51,808 nucleotides of DNA, taken from positions 174,128 through 225,935 of the forward strand of contig MTND01000022.1 of assembly GCA_002010305.1 (NCBI GenBank). The letters run 5' to 3'. Position numbers and translations under genes: made by a program. Under the pieces are notes generated by a model that was not told the DNA's origin, did no database searches, and saw only the letters and a list, made by a program, of their open reading frames with translations. This stretch comes from Archaeoglobi archaeon JdFR-42. Lineage in GTDB: Archaea; Halobacteriota; Archaeoglobi; Archaeoglobales; JdFR-42. Positions 1 to 12,748 of this stretch are shown here, piece by piece (the first letter of the stretch is position 1; every line of letters begins with the position of its first letter).

Positions 1-51
1 ATATTCTCTCACGTACATAGGAACCTCTACCTGTAAACCTTAAACTCTTCA

Positions 52-342
52 TTATTCTCTGACATCATTTGGCATTCCCGCGTTTTGTTTTGTCGTCTCA
101 TACACCCCGGCAATTACTACAGGAACTGCGATACCGATAGAAACGAGAGATACAGTGAACACAATTATTGCCCCGAACCAGCCAGTAGTTCCAAACAGTA
201 GCTCTAATATGACCACTCCAATGGGCAGGAATCCCAGAGCTAACATGAAATTGAATACAGTCTTCCATTGCATTCTTGCAGAGGTAGCCAGCGTTGCAAT
301 ATAGCAGGCCAGCCATACTATCATATAACCAGCAAGCCCCAT
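52..342 (-). CDS. Small membrane protein, unknown function (96 aa)
   Basis: The protein is very hydrophobic, with three likely membrane helices at about residues 2-20, 30-50 and 56-80 and a short charged tail. I do not recognise a family and see no catalytic motif. The start is well supported: a GGGGGTG ribosome-binding site lies about 7 nt before the ATG. The gene is downstream of gyrA on the same strand, separated by an AT-rich gap (343-565) in which I see no other gene. It is therefore probably transcribed separately. Function cannot be inferred from the sequence or the context. Confidence 0.6.
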   Translation of the reverse strand: MGLAGYMIVWLACYIATLATSARMQWKTVFNFMLALGFLPIGVVILELLFGTTGWFGAIIVFTVSLVSIGIAVPVVIAGVYETTKQNAGMPNDVRE

Positions 343-565
343 ATCTACACCCCCTTTCTTTTATCCTTTCTCTTATTGGACATAGGTTTATAGCTAATTA
401 TTTATCAATTTATCGGTTTATTTTTATGAATTAATAATTTTATTTTTTTTAATCAAACAGTTTTTAGAGAGCTTCATGATAAATCATATTAAAAACCAGA
501 TAGGGTCATTTACATTGAAAGGACATCTGTCTAATAACTCGTATAATCATTCTTTTTTCAACATC

Positions 566-4827
<4,262 letters not shown>

Positions 4828-4842
4828 TCAGTAAAAGATATT

Positions 4843-5037
4843 TTAATCGTCCCCTTCAAGATTTTCAAAATATATGCTGTATATTTTTTCTATCCGCTCT
4901 TTAGCTTTTAAAAGCTTTTTTTTCAGAATTTTTTCCCGATCCTCCTCAAGTTCGAAAGATGGAGCAGTCTCAATCCAAATCTGCTCTACATCTATCAGAT
5001 CTTTGATGGCATGTCTAGTGAGGTCAACTACTTTCAT
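4843..5037 (-). CDS. Hypothetical 64-aa protein leading the gyrBA operon
   Basis: This is a small, charged protein, acidic at the end and lysine-rich in the middle (about residues 36-50), probably helical, with no cysteine or membrane segment. No family is recognised. It is likely real: GGTGG lies just before the ATG, a TATA box stands about 34 bp upstream of the start, and only 24 nt separate it from gyrB. Placement as first gene of the gyrB-gyrA transcript suggests a role tied to gyrase expression or activity. That is inference from position only. Confidence 0.6.
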   Translation of the reverse strand: MKVVDLTRHAIKDLIDVEQIWIETAPSFELEEDREKILKKKLLKAKERIEKIYSIYFENLEGDD

Positions 5038-5066
5038 GTCTCCACCGTTCTAACATTGGTGTAGGT

Positions 5067-5076
5067 ATTAATAAAC
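5067..5076 (-). promoter_or_regulatory. TATA box for the small gene-gyrB-gyrA operon
   Basis: Read on the minus strand, this stretch is GTTTATTAAT, preceded by a purine-rich BRE-like AAACAAA. Archaeal transcription would start about 25 bp downstream, near 5045, giving a very short leader that still contains the GGTGG site before the ATG at 5037. Confidence 0.45.
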
Positions 5077-5127
5077 TTTGTTTCTTTTTTATTAACTGAA
5101 AATATCTCATCTCTTGTTTTTACAGAA

Positions 5128-5658
5128 TTACGCTCCATCAAGGCTAAAATAACTGTCGATCCCCATCCAGTATCCATCTCCGCTTACGTGATCTTTGAGG
5201 TACTTAATCCAGTTGTAATGTTTTTCCTCCTCTCTGGCCAGTATCTCAAGAATTCTTTTCGCTTTCCTCCCTTCAACCTCTCTTACCTTTTTGAGATAAT
5301 AGTCTCTGGACTCTATTTCAAGTTTTTCTGCCTGTGATAGAATTTCTATATCTGTTTCTGATGCCCTTACCCTGGTGATGTACCCAGGCAGTGGAGGGAA
5401 AAGAGTCGGCTCATGTAAGGTATCTAAAGACACTGATATATCCTTTCCTTTGGTACTGGTGATATCTTCGAATATCCCCTTAATAAACTTGTAATGCCTC
5501 TCTTCCTCTGTTGCAAGGAAAGTGAGAGTCTGTTTACCAACAGGGTCCTCTATCATGGTAGAAGATTTAGAATAAAAAGACATCCCCCTTTTTTCCAGTT
5601 GAAGTCCAAATTTAAGGACCTGTAACAGAGTATCGTAGTCTTCCATTAACTCCACCAT
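5128..5658 (-). CDS. Ferritin-like (rubrerythrin-type) diiron protein
   Basis: The protein is a predicted four-helix bundle with the repeated diiron signature of rubrerythrins. LEKRGMSFY at about residue 22 and ATEEERHYKF at about residue 50 form the first half. EIESRDYY at about residue 114 and AREEEKHYNW at about residue 140 form the second, giving two E...ExxH pairs. There is no C-terminal rubredoxin domain, so it is an erythrin-like protein rather than a full rubrerythrin. Such proteins usually reduce peroxide or handle iron in anaerobes; the substrate here is unknown. The start could be ATG 5658 (AAGGA about 10 nt upstream) or ATG 5646 (GGTGGAG immediately upstream). It follows the methionine-synthase-like gene by 18 nt and is probably co-transcribed with it. 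Confidence 0.75.
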   Translation of the reverse strand: MVELMEDYDTLLQVLKFGLQLEKRGMSFYSKSSTMIEDPVGKQTLTFLATEEERHYKFIKGIFEDITSTKGKDISVSLDTLHEPTLFPPLPGYITRVRASETDIEILSQAEKLEIESRDYYLKKVREVEGRKAKRILEILAREEEKHYNWIKYLKDHVSGDGYWMGIDSYFSLDGA

Positions 5659-5676
5659 TCTTTCTATTCCTTGATT

Positions 5677-6690
5677 TTATTTATTCTTGCTGGTCTCTTT
5701 TCTGAATTCATCTAGGGCCTTTCGAACATTGCTTAGTAATGTAATAGCACTCTCCTGGGTTGGCCATGAGCCAAGGCCACAATCAGGCCCGATATATCTT
5801 AGGAGCACCCCAAATCTGTCATACGCTCTCATCAGCCTTTTTTTGATGATTGACACACTCTCCATGGTAGAAATAGCACTGGATATTCTCTCTTTCTCTT
5901 TCCACAAGTTTACTCCATGAGTAGAGTTATATTCAGAAATCAGACCATCGATATCGGTTCTTGCTATTCCTATCCTCAGATGTTTTCCAGCATCATCTAT
6001 CATTTCTGGATCAACGAATTCAATATTCATGGGATTCAATGCACTTTCGATTCCTATGACATCAATAGCCTTGACTTCAAGGAAATAGGTGTAAAAGACT
6101 GGAGAGTGAAGATGAATCTGTACGTCTATTCTATCAAAATGAAAAATTTCCATTACATCTTTTATCAAGTCTTCTTCTGGTTGTAATTGAGGATTAAGAC
6201 CAAGACTCGGCTCGTCAATGCTCACCACACTAACATTCACACTTCTTTGAGCGTTTTTGATGAAATTTCTCAAGGAATAAGCGAGGTTCATGAGAACATC
6301 AGGGTATATGGTCTCTCCGAATTTATTATAAAATAATTCGAAAGGTCCTGTAACACACATCCGAAGTTCGTCTGAGTACTTCATTCCTTTAATAGCCTTC
6401 AGTTCAAGAATTTCCGCTTTGTTCTCAGGTATCAGGTATGGTTCTACCCAGTTCTCTTCTCTTTCTATTATATTCATAAATTGTTGAACCATATCTTGAA
6501 ACTGAGGATAGTTGGGAACTTCGATACCAGCCTTTATTTTCATAAGAAAAGCTTTTTCCACCATTTTCAAGTACTCAACTTCGTTGTCTTTGACAGCCCT
6601 TTCTACCCATTCTTTTGTTATACCTTCGGGAAGAGGAAAGCTACCAATATCGTCAAAGATGATGGAATTCCCACGATTTTCAGATTTCAT
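5677..6690 (-). CDS. Short (core) MetE-type methionine synthase, probably methylcobalamin-dependent
   Basis: The 337-residue protein matches only the C-terminal catalytic half of MetE. It starts with the family-typical DIGSFPLP and has zinc-ligand regions IHLHSP near residue 192 and PDCGLGSW near residue 303. Archaeal enzymes of this short type transfer a methyl group from methylcobalamin or a corrinoid protein to homocysteine, because they lack the N-terminal folate-binding half of MetE. The donor protein is not encoded nearby. The start ATG is preceded by AGGAGG and overlaps the upstream phospholipase-D-like gene by 11 nt, so the genes are co-transcribed. The assignment to the UroD/MetE-like family is firm; the exact methyl donor is inferred. 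Confidence 0.8.
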   Translation of the reverse strand: MKSENRGNSIIFDDIGSFPLPEGITKEWVERAVKDNEVEYLKMVEKAFLMKIKAGIEVPNYPQFQDMVQQFMNIIEREENWVEPYLIPENKAEILELKAIKGMKYSDELRMCVTGPFELFYNKFGETIYPDVLMNLAYSLRNFIKNAQRSVNVSVVSIDEPSLGLNPQLQPEEDLIKDVMEIFHFDRIDVQIHLHSPVFYTYFLEVKAIDVIGIESALNPMNIEFVDPEMIDDAGKHLRIGIARTDIDGLISEYNSTHGVNLWKEKERISSAISTMESVSIIKKRLMRAYDRFGVLLRYIGPDCGLGSWPTQESAITLLSNVRKALDEFRKETSKNK

Positions 6691-8002
6691 CTCTTCCTCT
6701 TTCCTCCTTTCTTTTCATGATGGCCAACCAGGAGTTTTTTGCATCGAGCATTTCTTCGGTTAATTCAACACTTTCAAAGGAATTCCATACCATTTCAAAA
6801 TAACTGGCACCTTCTTCAGCAAGACTCTCGTTTTCAGCCCAAATCCCAACCTCATAGTTTTCCCATAATCCGGTTTGGGTTAGATTAGCAGAGGTAATCA
6901 GAATCCTCTTTCGATCTACCACTACCATTTTGCTGTGTATATTATCATTTATTTTGACAACTCCAGGGGGAAACATTTCCAGAAAGCGTTTGAGGGTGAA
7001 TTTTTGCTTTCTATCCTCGTATACTTCTTCCACACTCTCAAACTGTCTGCGTTCATAACAGGGCCATGTGAGTACCCTCACTCGTACACCCCTGTCCAGT
7101 GCTGGCTTCAATTCTGCCGTAAGCCAGTCTGTATAGTAGATAAGTGGGAAAGTAATCAGAATCTCTTCTTTAGCATCTTTAAGCATCTCTCTGAGCCTTG
7201 CAACTGTATCACTGGCCCCAGGGAATACCTTTGTAATCCCCATCTGCTTCAGTTTAATTTCAGAGGTTCGTGAGGTGTAGTACAGGATCATAAAAGCTGT
7301 AAGAAGAATGACAAACCCTATGACATTAAAGGTGACGGGATTCAGCATCTCTTCGAACTCAACAAAGGTAGCTATCTGGCTCTGTGGATGTTCAAATCTC
7401 CATATGATTTGTTTTACTCCGGCAATTCCATAGATGATCACAGCATCAGAACTGATGGATGTAACCCTGTATGTATACCATATGCTATTCGGAAAGTATA
7501 TTTTAACTCCCATGTCATTAAGGCGGGTTCCCTGCTCAGGATTTCCAAGATTAGCAAATTCTATATCTCTGAATCGATAAAAGTTCCCTCCCAGCATTTC
7601 GCTTATTCCGGATACGTCCCCTGTTATTGTAATTGTGTAGTCCTCAAATGGAGTTAATGTTCTCTTGAAACTGAGAGTGATCACAGATGTGGCTCCAGTC
7701 TGTTTTATATCGTAAGTAACAAAACCAGCGGGAGCATCTGTCACTTTAATGTTTGTAGCTCTAATAGTGGTAGAAAATACATAGTCCAGAGTGAAACTGC
7801 TGGACTCGTTTATATTCTTGAAAGTATAGGTTATGATCTCTTTTCCATCTATCGGGTTTTCCATAAGATATTCAATTTGATAAGATATGAGTACGTCTTC
7901 TCCGCTAACTACTGGAATCAGGACATATATTATCATGATAAGCAGCAAAGTCCGGATCAGCAGTCTACGTTCATTGATAGTGGCGCTGATTGCGTTTAAC
8001 AT
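6680..8002 (-). CDS. Membrane-anchored protein with a single phospholipase-D-like domain
   Basis: With the ATG at 8002 (GGAGTG ribosome-binding site about 6 nt upstream) the protein has 440 residues. In order, it has a short positive N-terminus and a signal-anchor helix (about 14-33), an extracytoplasmic beta-rich domain (about 35-220), a second membrane helix (about 228-245), and a cytoplasmic phospholipase-D-like domain. That domain carries one HxKxxxxD motif, HSKMVVVD, near residue 355, followed by SANLT. One HKD motif implies dimerisation, as in Nuc-type PLDs. A longer reading frame extends to 8119, but it would run past the divergent radical-SAM start and lacks a ribosome-binding site. 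Substrate unknown: a phospholipid or nucleic acid is possible. Confidence 0.7.
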   Translation of the reverse strand: MLNAISATINERRLLIRTLLLIMIIYVLIPVVSGEDVLISYQIEYLMENPIDGKEIITYTFKNINESSSFTLDYVFSTTIRATNIKVTDAPAGFVTYDIKQTGATSVITLSFKRTLTPFEDYTITITGDVSGISEMLGGNFYRFRDIEFANLGNPEQGTRLNDMGVKIYFPNSIWYTYRVTSISSDAVIIYGIAGVKQIIWRFEHPQSQIATFVEFEEMLNPVTFNVIGFVILLTAFMILYYTSRTSEIKLKQMGITKVFPGASDTVARLREMLKDAKEEILITFPLIYYTDWLTAELKPALDRGVRVRVLTWPCYERRQFESVEEVYEDRKQKFTLKRFLEMFPPGVVKINDNIHSKMVVVDRKRILITSANLTQTGLWENYEVGIWAENESLAEEGASYFEMVWNSFESVELTEEMLDAKNSWLAIMKRKEERGRDEI

Positions 8003-8052
8003 CTTAACACTCCAATAGTGTAAATACTGTTTGTAGCTGGATTGTGTTGTAG

Positions 8053-8066
8053 TTATATTTATTAAT
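8053..8066. promoter_or_regulatory. Divergent promoter between PLD-like gene and RaSEA
   Basis: The AT-rich block TTATATTTATTAA can act as TATA box in both directions. Rightwards its centre is about 33 bp before the RaSEA ATG, giving a leader of at most a few bases. Leftwards it would start transcription near 8031, leaving a short leader containing GGAGTG before the ATG at 8002. Confidence 0.45.
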
Positions 8067-8089
8067 TTTGTGTTAAAAACTTTCTGAAA

Positions 8090-9040
8090 ATGAAACCTGT
8101 TGCATTCTGGATAGAACAAGAGCGTATTGACGATGAACTCATACCATGCCTCACCGTTATACTAAAGACCCGAGGATGTTGGTGGTCCAAGGAGAGAGGT
8201 TGCTATATGTGTGGATTCAAGAGAGACACATCAGAGTCTGTTAAAGCTGAAGATATAATTGCTCAAATTGAACATGCTGTAAACAATGCAGAAAAATTTG
8301 AAATGGTGAAGATTTTCACATCGGGCAGTTTTTTCGACAGTAGAGAAGTCCCAGAATGGGTGAGAAAGCAGATTTATGGAATTTTTTCAGGTAACATAAA
8401 AAGGCTGACAGTTGAAAGCAGGCCTGAATTTATCCGTGATGAGATACTCAATGAGATTCAGGATGATTTCGAGGTGGAAGTAGCTTTTGGACTGGAGTCT
8501 GCCAGTGATACCGTGAGAGATATAAATATAAACAAGGGCTTCTCTTTTTCAGACTACATCAGAGCTGTTGAAACCGTAAGGAATTATGGATTTCGTGTTA
8601 AAACGTACCTGTTGCTAAAACCCCCTTTGTTAACTGAAGGGAAAGCCCTCAAGGATGTGATCGAATCAGCCAGAATCATTAAGGATGTAACAGATACCAT
8701 CTCTCTTAACATTTGTAACGTCCAGAAAGATACGGTGCTAGAAAAATTATGGTATGATGGGCTGTACAGACCTCCTTGGTTGTGGACAGCAATTGAAGCT
8801 CTTATCACCATTAGCAACATGGATATTCACGTAATCTCTGATCCAGTGGGTGGAGGAAAACGGAGAGGCCCTCATAACTGCTTCAAATGTGATGGAGAAG
8901 TTATAAAAGCCATACGAGAGTTCTCCCTCCTTCAGGATATTAACATATTGGAAGATGTGAGGAATACCTGTCACTGCTATTTTCTGTGGGAGAAAGTTCT
9001 TGATCTTGAGGATATTGCGGGAGTCCCCTTGGTGGAGTAG
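8090..9040 (+). CDS. Archaeosine biosynthesis radical SAM enzyme RaSEA
   Basis: The protein belongs to the Elp3-like radical-SAM family long known as a conserved archaeal MiaB-like protein and since shown to be RaSEA. RaSEA works with the lysine transferase ArcS to convert preQ0-lysine at G15 of tRNA into archaeosine. The [4Fe-4S] cysteines are visible in CWWSKERGCYMC (Cx7Cx2C) near residues 31-42. SAM-binding glycine/serine motifs follow, including FTSGSFFD near residue 75 and GLESASD near residue 130. A C-terminal Cys region with HNCFKC and CHCYF is also present. ArcS is not in this window. No ribosome-binding site precedes the ATG, consistent with leaderless transcription. The next gene is about 95 nt downstream. 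Confidence 0.85.
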   Translation: MKPVAFWIEQERIDDELIPCLTVILKTRGCWWSKERGCYMCGFKRDTSESVKAEDIIAQIEHAVNNAEKFEMVKIFTSGSFFDSREVPEWVRKQIYGIFSGNIKRLTVESRPEFIRDEILNEIQDDFEVEVAFGLESASDTVRDININKGFSFSDYIRAVETVRNYGFRVKTYLLLKPPLLTEGKALKDVIESARIIKDVTDTISLNICNVQKDTVLEKLWYDGLYRPPWLWTAIEALITISNMDIHVISDPVGGGKRRGPHNCFKCDGEVIKAIREFSLLQDINILEDVRNTCHCYFLWEKVLDLEDIAGVPLVE

Positions 9041-9135
9041 GGTGCTAAATCTGGAATGAAAGAATAGATCCTCCTTTCACGGGTGGAGTAATAGAAATAA
9101 AAAAGTATTTGAGTTAACAGAAAAAATCATGGCTT

Positions 9136-10398
9136 GTGAAAGTGGCAATCGTTGGAGGAGGACTTACTGGTCTTTCGGCTGCCTTGGATTTGATGGATAA
9201 AACTGATGTGGTGATATATGAGAGGGAAAGGGTTCTAGGGGGGTTGGCAAGTTCCTACTACCAACAAGGGTATCATATAGAGGTATTTTACCACCATCTT
9301 TTTACTCAGGATACATGTGTAATGAATCTTTTAAAGAAATTGGGTCTTGAGAAAATCCTTGAATGGCGAGTAGCAAGAGTAGGGTACGCATTCGATTCCA
9401 AGGTGTATCCTCTTAACACCCCGCTGGAAATCATGAAGTTCCCATATCTAACTCTTTTTGACACTATACGATTATCGAGTTTTGTTCTGAAAGCTAGGTA
9501 TATGAATAAAGAAAAATTTGATGGTATTAGTTGTGTTAGAGGAATAAAAGAAAATCTGGGAGAAAGATTATACAATAACTTTTTTGAGCCCTTGCTTAGA
9601 AGTAAATTTGGAAATAATGCGGAAAAAGTATCTTATGCTTGGTTACTGGCCAGAGTAGCAGTAAGATCAAATCGAGGGTTACGTGGCGAGAAGCTTGGAT
9701 ATCTGAGGGGTGGCTTTCAACAGATGATTGATAGAATGGTAAAGAGAATTGAAATGAAGGGTACAATTAAAATTGGAGAGGGAGTTAAAAGGATAAAAAG
9801 GGATGACCAGGTTTTCATTCTTGAAACAGACATGGGGATAGAAAAATTCGATGCTGTTATATCAACAGTACCTCTTCCAGTGTTGCGTCAGATTGCAGCC
9901 TTTAAACTGGATCTACCAGATATTAAGTATCAGAGTTCGATCTGTGGCTTGTTCGCTTTAGAAAACCAGTTGCTGGATGATATTTACTGGCTTAATGTGA
10001 GGGGGGATTATCCTTTTGGAGCTGTGATAGAGCACACAAACCTCATGCCCTTAAGTGATTATGGAGAGCATTTGATATATACAGCCAGCTATACAGATCA
10101 GAACAGTCCTTTTATGTCAATGAGATCGGAAGATATAGCCAGACTGCATATCAGGGGACTTGAGAAACTGGGAGAAGTTAAGGTCATATGGGGAAAAGTC
10201 GCAAAAGCTCAATACTCTGGTCCTATATATGAAATGGGCTATATGAAAAAAATGCCCGGATATAGAACCGGTATGAAGGGGTTGTATATAGCAGGTATGT
10301 TCTCACAACCAAATTACCCTGAACGAAGTATGGAAGGATCTATTAAAGCAGGAAAAGAATGTGCAAAAGTTCTTATAAAGGACTTCTTCCGGGAATAA
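9136..10398 (+). CDS. FAD-dependent amine-oxidase/protoporphyrinogen-oxidase-like protein
   Basis: The N-terminus MKVAIVGGGLTGLSAA is a dinucleotide-binding fold for FAD, followed by GGLASSY near residue 36. The C-terminal FAD-binding block GLYIAGMFSQP...SMEGSIKAG is typical of the flavin amine oxidase superfamily, which includes protoporphyrinogen oxidase, phytoene desaturase and UDP-galactopyranose-mutase relatives. The length of 420 residues is normal for these. The start is GTG at 9136; an upstream ATG at 9129 is out of frame. The substrate is unknown, and archaeal members of this subgroup are often linked to sugar or isoprenoid chemistry. The 3' end overlaps the convergent membrane-protein gene by 26 bp. 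Confidence 0.75.
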   Translation: MKVAIVGGGLTGLSAALDLMDKTDVVIYERERVLGGLASSYYQQGYHIEVFYHHLFTQDTCVMNLLKKLGLEKILEWRVARVGYAFDSKVYPLNTPLEIMKFPYLTLFDTIRLSSFVLKARYMNKEKFDGISCVRGIKENLGERLYNNFFEPLLRSKFGNNAEKVSYAWLLARVAVRSNRGLRGEKLGYLRGGFQQMIDRMVKRIEMKGTIKIGEGVKRIKRDDQVFILETDMGIEKFDAVISTVPLPVLRQIAAFKLDLPDIKYQSSICGLFALENQLLDDIYWLNVRGDYPFGAVIEHTNLMPLSDYGEHLIYTASYTDQNSPFMSMRSEDIARLHIRGLEKLGEVKVIWGKVAKAQYSGPIYEMGYMKKMPGYRTGMKGLYIAGMFSQPNYPERSMEGSIKAGKECAKVLIKDFFRE

Positions 10399-10795
10399 AT
10401 CCGTTCATATGCCATGGATAGGGCATAAAGGCTGACCAGATTAACATGCCTATGGCCCCGAGGAATATCATCACTATGAAGAAGGCCACAATAGAAAATA
10501 ACCACGCGATAAAGACTTTGCCCCAGGTAGTGTCGAAGACGACCTTCAGCACCCATAAGTATAGGATGAGAGCTATTAAAGGTGCTACAAATCCAATGAA
10601 TGGAATCGAACCAACTATTCCCATGGATATAGATGCCAGAATTCCGCCAGCCAATGCACTGATGACTGCTTTTCCGATAGTGGCATTCTTTATCCCGGCG
10701 AGTTTGCTCCCAATCCATATGAAGAATGCAGTTACCAAAAGATACAATACGAAAAACAATGCGAAAAGCCCTACAGTCACGTAAGGAAGGAACAT
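10373..10795 (-). CDS. Four-helix membrane protein, unknown function
   Basis: The 140-residue protein is hydrophobic throughout, with likely membrane helices at about residues 6-28, 42-62, 66-86 and 96-120. It is glycine/isoleucine-rich and has no recognised motif. Its end overlaps the convergent FAD oxidoreductase gene. Upstream lies a TATA-like sequence (minus strand ACTTTATAC at about 10806-10814) and, just beyond, the perfect palindrome at 10831-10851, so transcription may be controlled there. A longer reading frame in another phase (10314-10877) covers the same DNA but has poor composition. Family not recognised. Confidence 0.5.
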   Translation of the reverse strand: MFLPYVTVGLFALFFVLYLLVTAFFIWIGSKLAGIKNATIGKAVISALAGGILASISMGIVGSIPFIGFVAPLIALILYLWVLKVVFDTTWGKVFIAWLFSIVAFFIVMIFLGAIGMLIWSAFMPYPWHMNGFIPGRSPL

Positions 10796-10830
10796 GGTAT
10801 TGGGTATAAAGTAGAAGTAGAAAAAGGTTA

Positions 10831-10882
10831 TTGTAAAGCGTAGCTTTACAAATTATCAACTCAACATATATTGACAATATGG
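10831..10882. repeat. Two-hairpin dispersed element, copy 1
   Basis: A perfect inverted repeat (arms TTGTAAAGC and GCTTTACAA around GTA, 10831-10851) is followed directly by a second one (ATTATCAA 10852-10859 with TTGACAAT 10871-10878) and by ATATGG. The same order of parts occurs at 26704-26750. The element lies upstream of the membrane-protein gene ending at 10373 and may be an operator, a structured RNA or a small dispersed repeat. The rest of the 10796-11157 gap is AT-rich and holds no gene that I can support. Confidence 0.55.
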
Positions 10883-11157
10883 AAATTATCTGGCTGGTGA
10901 AACCGGATTTGGGTTAGCGAATAGATTGGATAAATGTAGAATCTTACAAAAAATCGAAGAGTTTTTGAAGATACATATTGAGATATCTTGAAATTAACTC
11001 TTCATAGAATTTATTGTACTGGGATATATGGTCTCTTTACAATATTCTCAAATAAAATGTAAGAGAAAGTAAGAAAAGTAGCTGAAAATGAAATAAATAG
11101 GGAGTCATCCCCAAAAACCTTTAATTAAAAAATTTTAGGAGTTTGTACTATACTCAA

Positions 11158-11640
11158 TCATAGTTTTACCAGATGTTTCTCATAATCGACTACGACGTAT
11201 TTTTTGCCTTTTTGAATTACTTTATGCCCTTCCATCTCTAGAAGCATCTTTTGCCCCTCTATTCCACTTGGATATTTATCGTTTATAATCCCACCTGTTT
11301 TTAATGTTCGCCAGTAAGGAGTGATATTTCTCTCACCTTCTAATGCCGCCTCTTCAGCTGCATTAGCTGCAATCCAGGCGAAAATTCCAGTAGTGATCGG
11401 ACAACAAATTGTAGCGCCATGTTTTTTTGCAAGTATCTCGCGGATTTCATTGATGGTGATGAGTTTACCTTCAGGAACTTTTCTCATAATTTCATCTACT
11501 TCAGTAGGTGCTGGAATAACAACTGTACCCGTCCCCCATCTTTTACTCATTTTTTCAGTAATTTTCTCTACTTTTGGAAGGTCTTTACTGTCTGCTAATT
11601 TCTCTCGCCAGGATTTACGTGGTTTAGATTTTTTCCCCAT
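11158..11640 (-). CDS. MGMT-like wHTH family protein without the alkyl-acceptor site
   Basis: The 160-residue protein starts with a lysine/arginine-rich segment. It then has a domain resembling the DNA-binding winged helix of O6-methylguanine-DNA methyltransferases: EVDEIMRKVPEGKLITINEIREILAKKHG near residues 47-75, then CCPITTGIFAWIAANAAEE near residues 79-97. The usual acceptor motif PCHRV is replaced by CCPITTG, so a repair reaction of the Ogt type is not assured. Similar proteins are widespread in bacteria and archaea as MGMT-family proteins of unknown role. It stands alone with gaps on both sides. The ATG is followed by a typical start MGKKSKPRKSW. Family membership is fairly sure; function is not. 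Confidence 0.7.
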   Translation of the reverse strand: MGKKSKPRKSWREKLADSKDLPKVEKITEKMSKRWGTGTVVIPAPTEVDEIMRKVPEGKLITINEIREILAKKHGATICCPITTGIFAWIAANAAEEAALEGERNITPYWRTLKTGGIINDKYPSGIEGQKMLLEMEGHKVIQKGKKYVVVDYEKHLVKL

Positions 11641-11782
11641 CTTTTTTATTCCCCATATTAAACTATTCTCAGCTTTTTAAATTTTTTTCTTCGTTTTCAG
11701 TAAATGTTCATCTATTCCATTTAAGTTAACTTAAAAAGATATATAAATTCAGAATCAAATTGTTTTTCCCTCTATCCGTATT

Positions 11783-12748
11783 TTATTCCTTATCTCCTTT
11801 CAGGGATGTAATTGATGAAAAATAGTTTTTCATATTCTGAAAAGCATTCATAGCTCTTCCCATGTTGGTGTTTGCATGGCCAATCTGACGGTAAGCTCTC
11901 TCTAATGCTGTATCAAGCTCCTCCATGTGTTTGCTCATACCATCAATTTTGTTCTGTATTTCCTCTGCCTTTTCAGAGATCTCTTCAGCCTTTATTTTGG
12001 CAGAAACCAGACTGAGATACGCTGGCAAGATGGAGGGAGAAACCATTATAACTCCGGATTTAGCCGCCTCTACCAGTACCTCTGATGATTCAGAAGCAAT
12101 TTTGAAGTATATCAGGTCTGATGGTACGAACATGAAAGCAAAGTCTAGGGTATTTCCTCTGCTTACGTATTTTTTTCTCACATCGTCTATATGTCGGTAT
12201 ACGTCTCTAAGAAAGGCATCCCAGTATTGGTCTTTTTCTTCCCCTCTCGCCTCTCCGTATCGTTTCAGATTCTCTAAAGGGAATTTGGAGTCTATGCAGA
12301 GGTAATGGGTTTCATCCACCATTATACAGGCATCTGGTGTTCCACATCCGGGAATATTATGCTGAAATTTAAGTCTGGTATGAGGAAACAGATCTTTTAG
12401 CAAACCCTCGAGCTGCAATTCTCCGAATCTGGCTCGTTGATGTTTTACAGCAAACATGGTTTTCAAATCTGTAGTGAGGTCTTTGAGCTCTCTGGTCGTG
12501 TTCTTGAGAACACCCATATCTTCCTGCAAACCCAATTGTTTCATGGATTTTGCAAAAGCCCCCTCTAATGTGTTCACATTTTTGGATATAGCTGAAGAAA
12601 AAACAGCCTCAAACATTCCACTGGAGTTCTGCAGAGATCTTACTACCGCTCCTTCTACCTCTCTGGTAATGTTACCTCTCTTGAGTAACAGAGCGATTAC
12701 GATCAGTAAAAGGATGAAGATCAACAAAGAAAATGGGTCTATTGCCAT
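11783..12748 (-). CDS. rmuC: RmuC-family DNA recombination protein
   Basis: The protein has an N-terminal membrane helix (about residues 5-23) and a coiled-coil stretch (about 30-95). The RmuC nuclease-like core follows, with GELQLEGLLKD near residue 107 and the PD-(D/E)xK-like GTPDACIMVD...CIDSKFP near residues 135-156. A C-terminal coiled coil covers about residues 250-305. RmuC limits inversions and other rearrangements at inverted repeats, probably as a nuclease. At 321 residues it is shorter than E. coli RmuC (about 475). GGGGGAG lies 5 nt before the ATG. A TATA-like stretch is at about 12788-12803, so it is probably a single-gene transcript. Confidence 0.85.
   Translation of the reverse strand: MAIDPFSLLIFILLLIVIALLLKRGNITREVEGAVVRSLQNSSGMFEAVFSSAISKNVNTLEGAFAKSMKQLGLQEDMGVLKNTTRELKDLTTDLKTMFAVKHQRARFGELQLEGLLKDLFPHTRLKFQHNIPGCGTPDACIMVDETHYLCIDSKFPLENLKRYGEARGEEKDQYWDAFLRDVYRHIDDVRKKYVSRGNTLDFAFMFVPSDLIYFKIASESSEVLVEAAKSGVIMVSPSILPAYLSLVSAKIKAEEISEKAEEIQNKIDGMSKHMEELDTALERAYRQIGHANTNMGRAMNAFQNMKNYFSSITSLKGDKE

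Noticed and set aside
8003-8119. N-terminal extension of the PLD-like protein
   Set aside because: It would cover the divergent RaSEA start and the shared promoter; the ATG at 8002 has a good ribosome-binding site.
10314-10877. 187-codon minus-strand frame over the membrane-protein gene
   Set aside because: It is in another phase, crosses the palindrome at 10831 and has an odd composition; the 140-residue frame gives a clean membrane protein.
11158-11640. Active O6-methylguanine-DNA methyltransferase
   Set aside because: The PCHR acceptor motif is missing, so only the DNA-binding-like domain is claimed.
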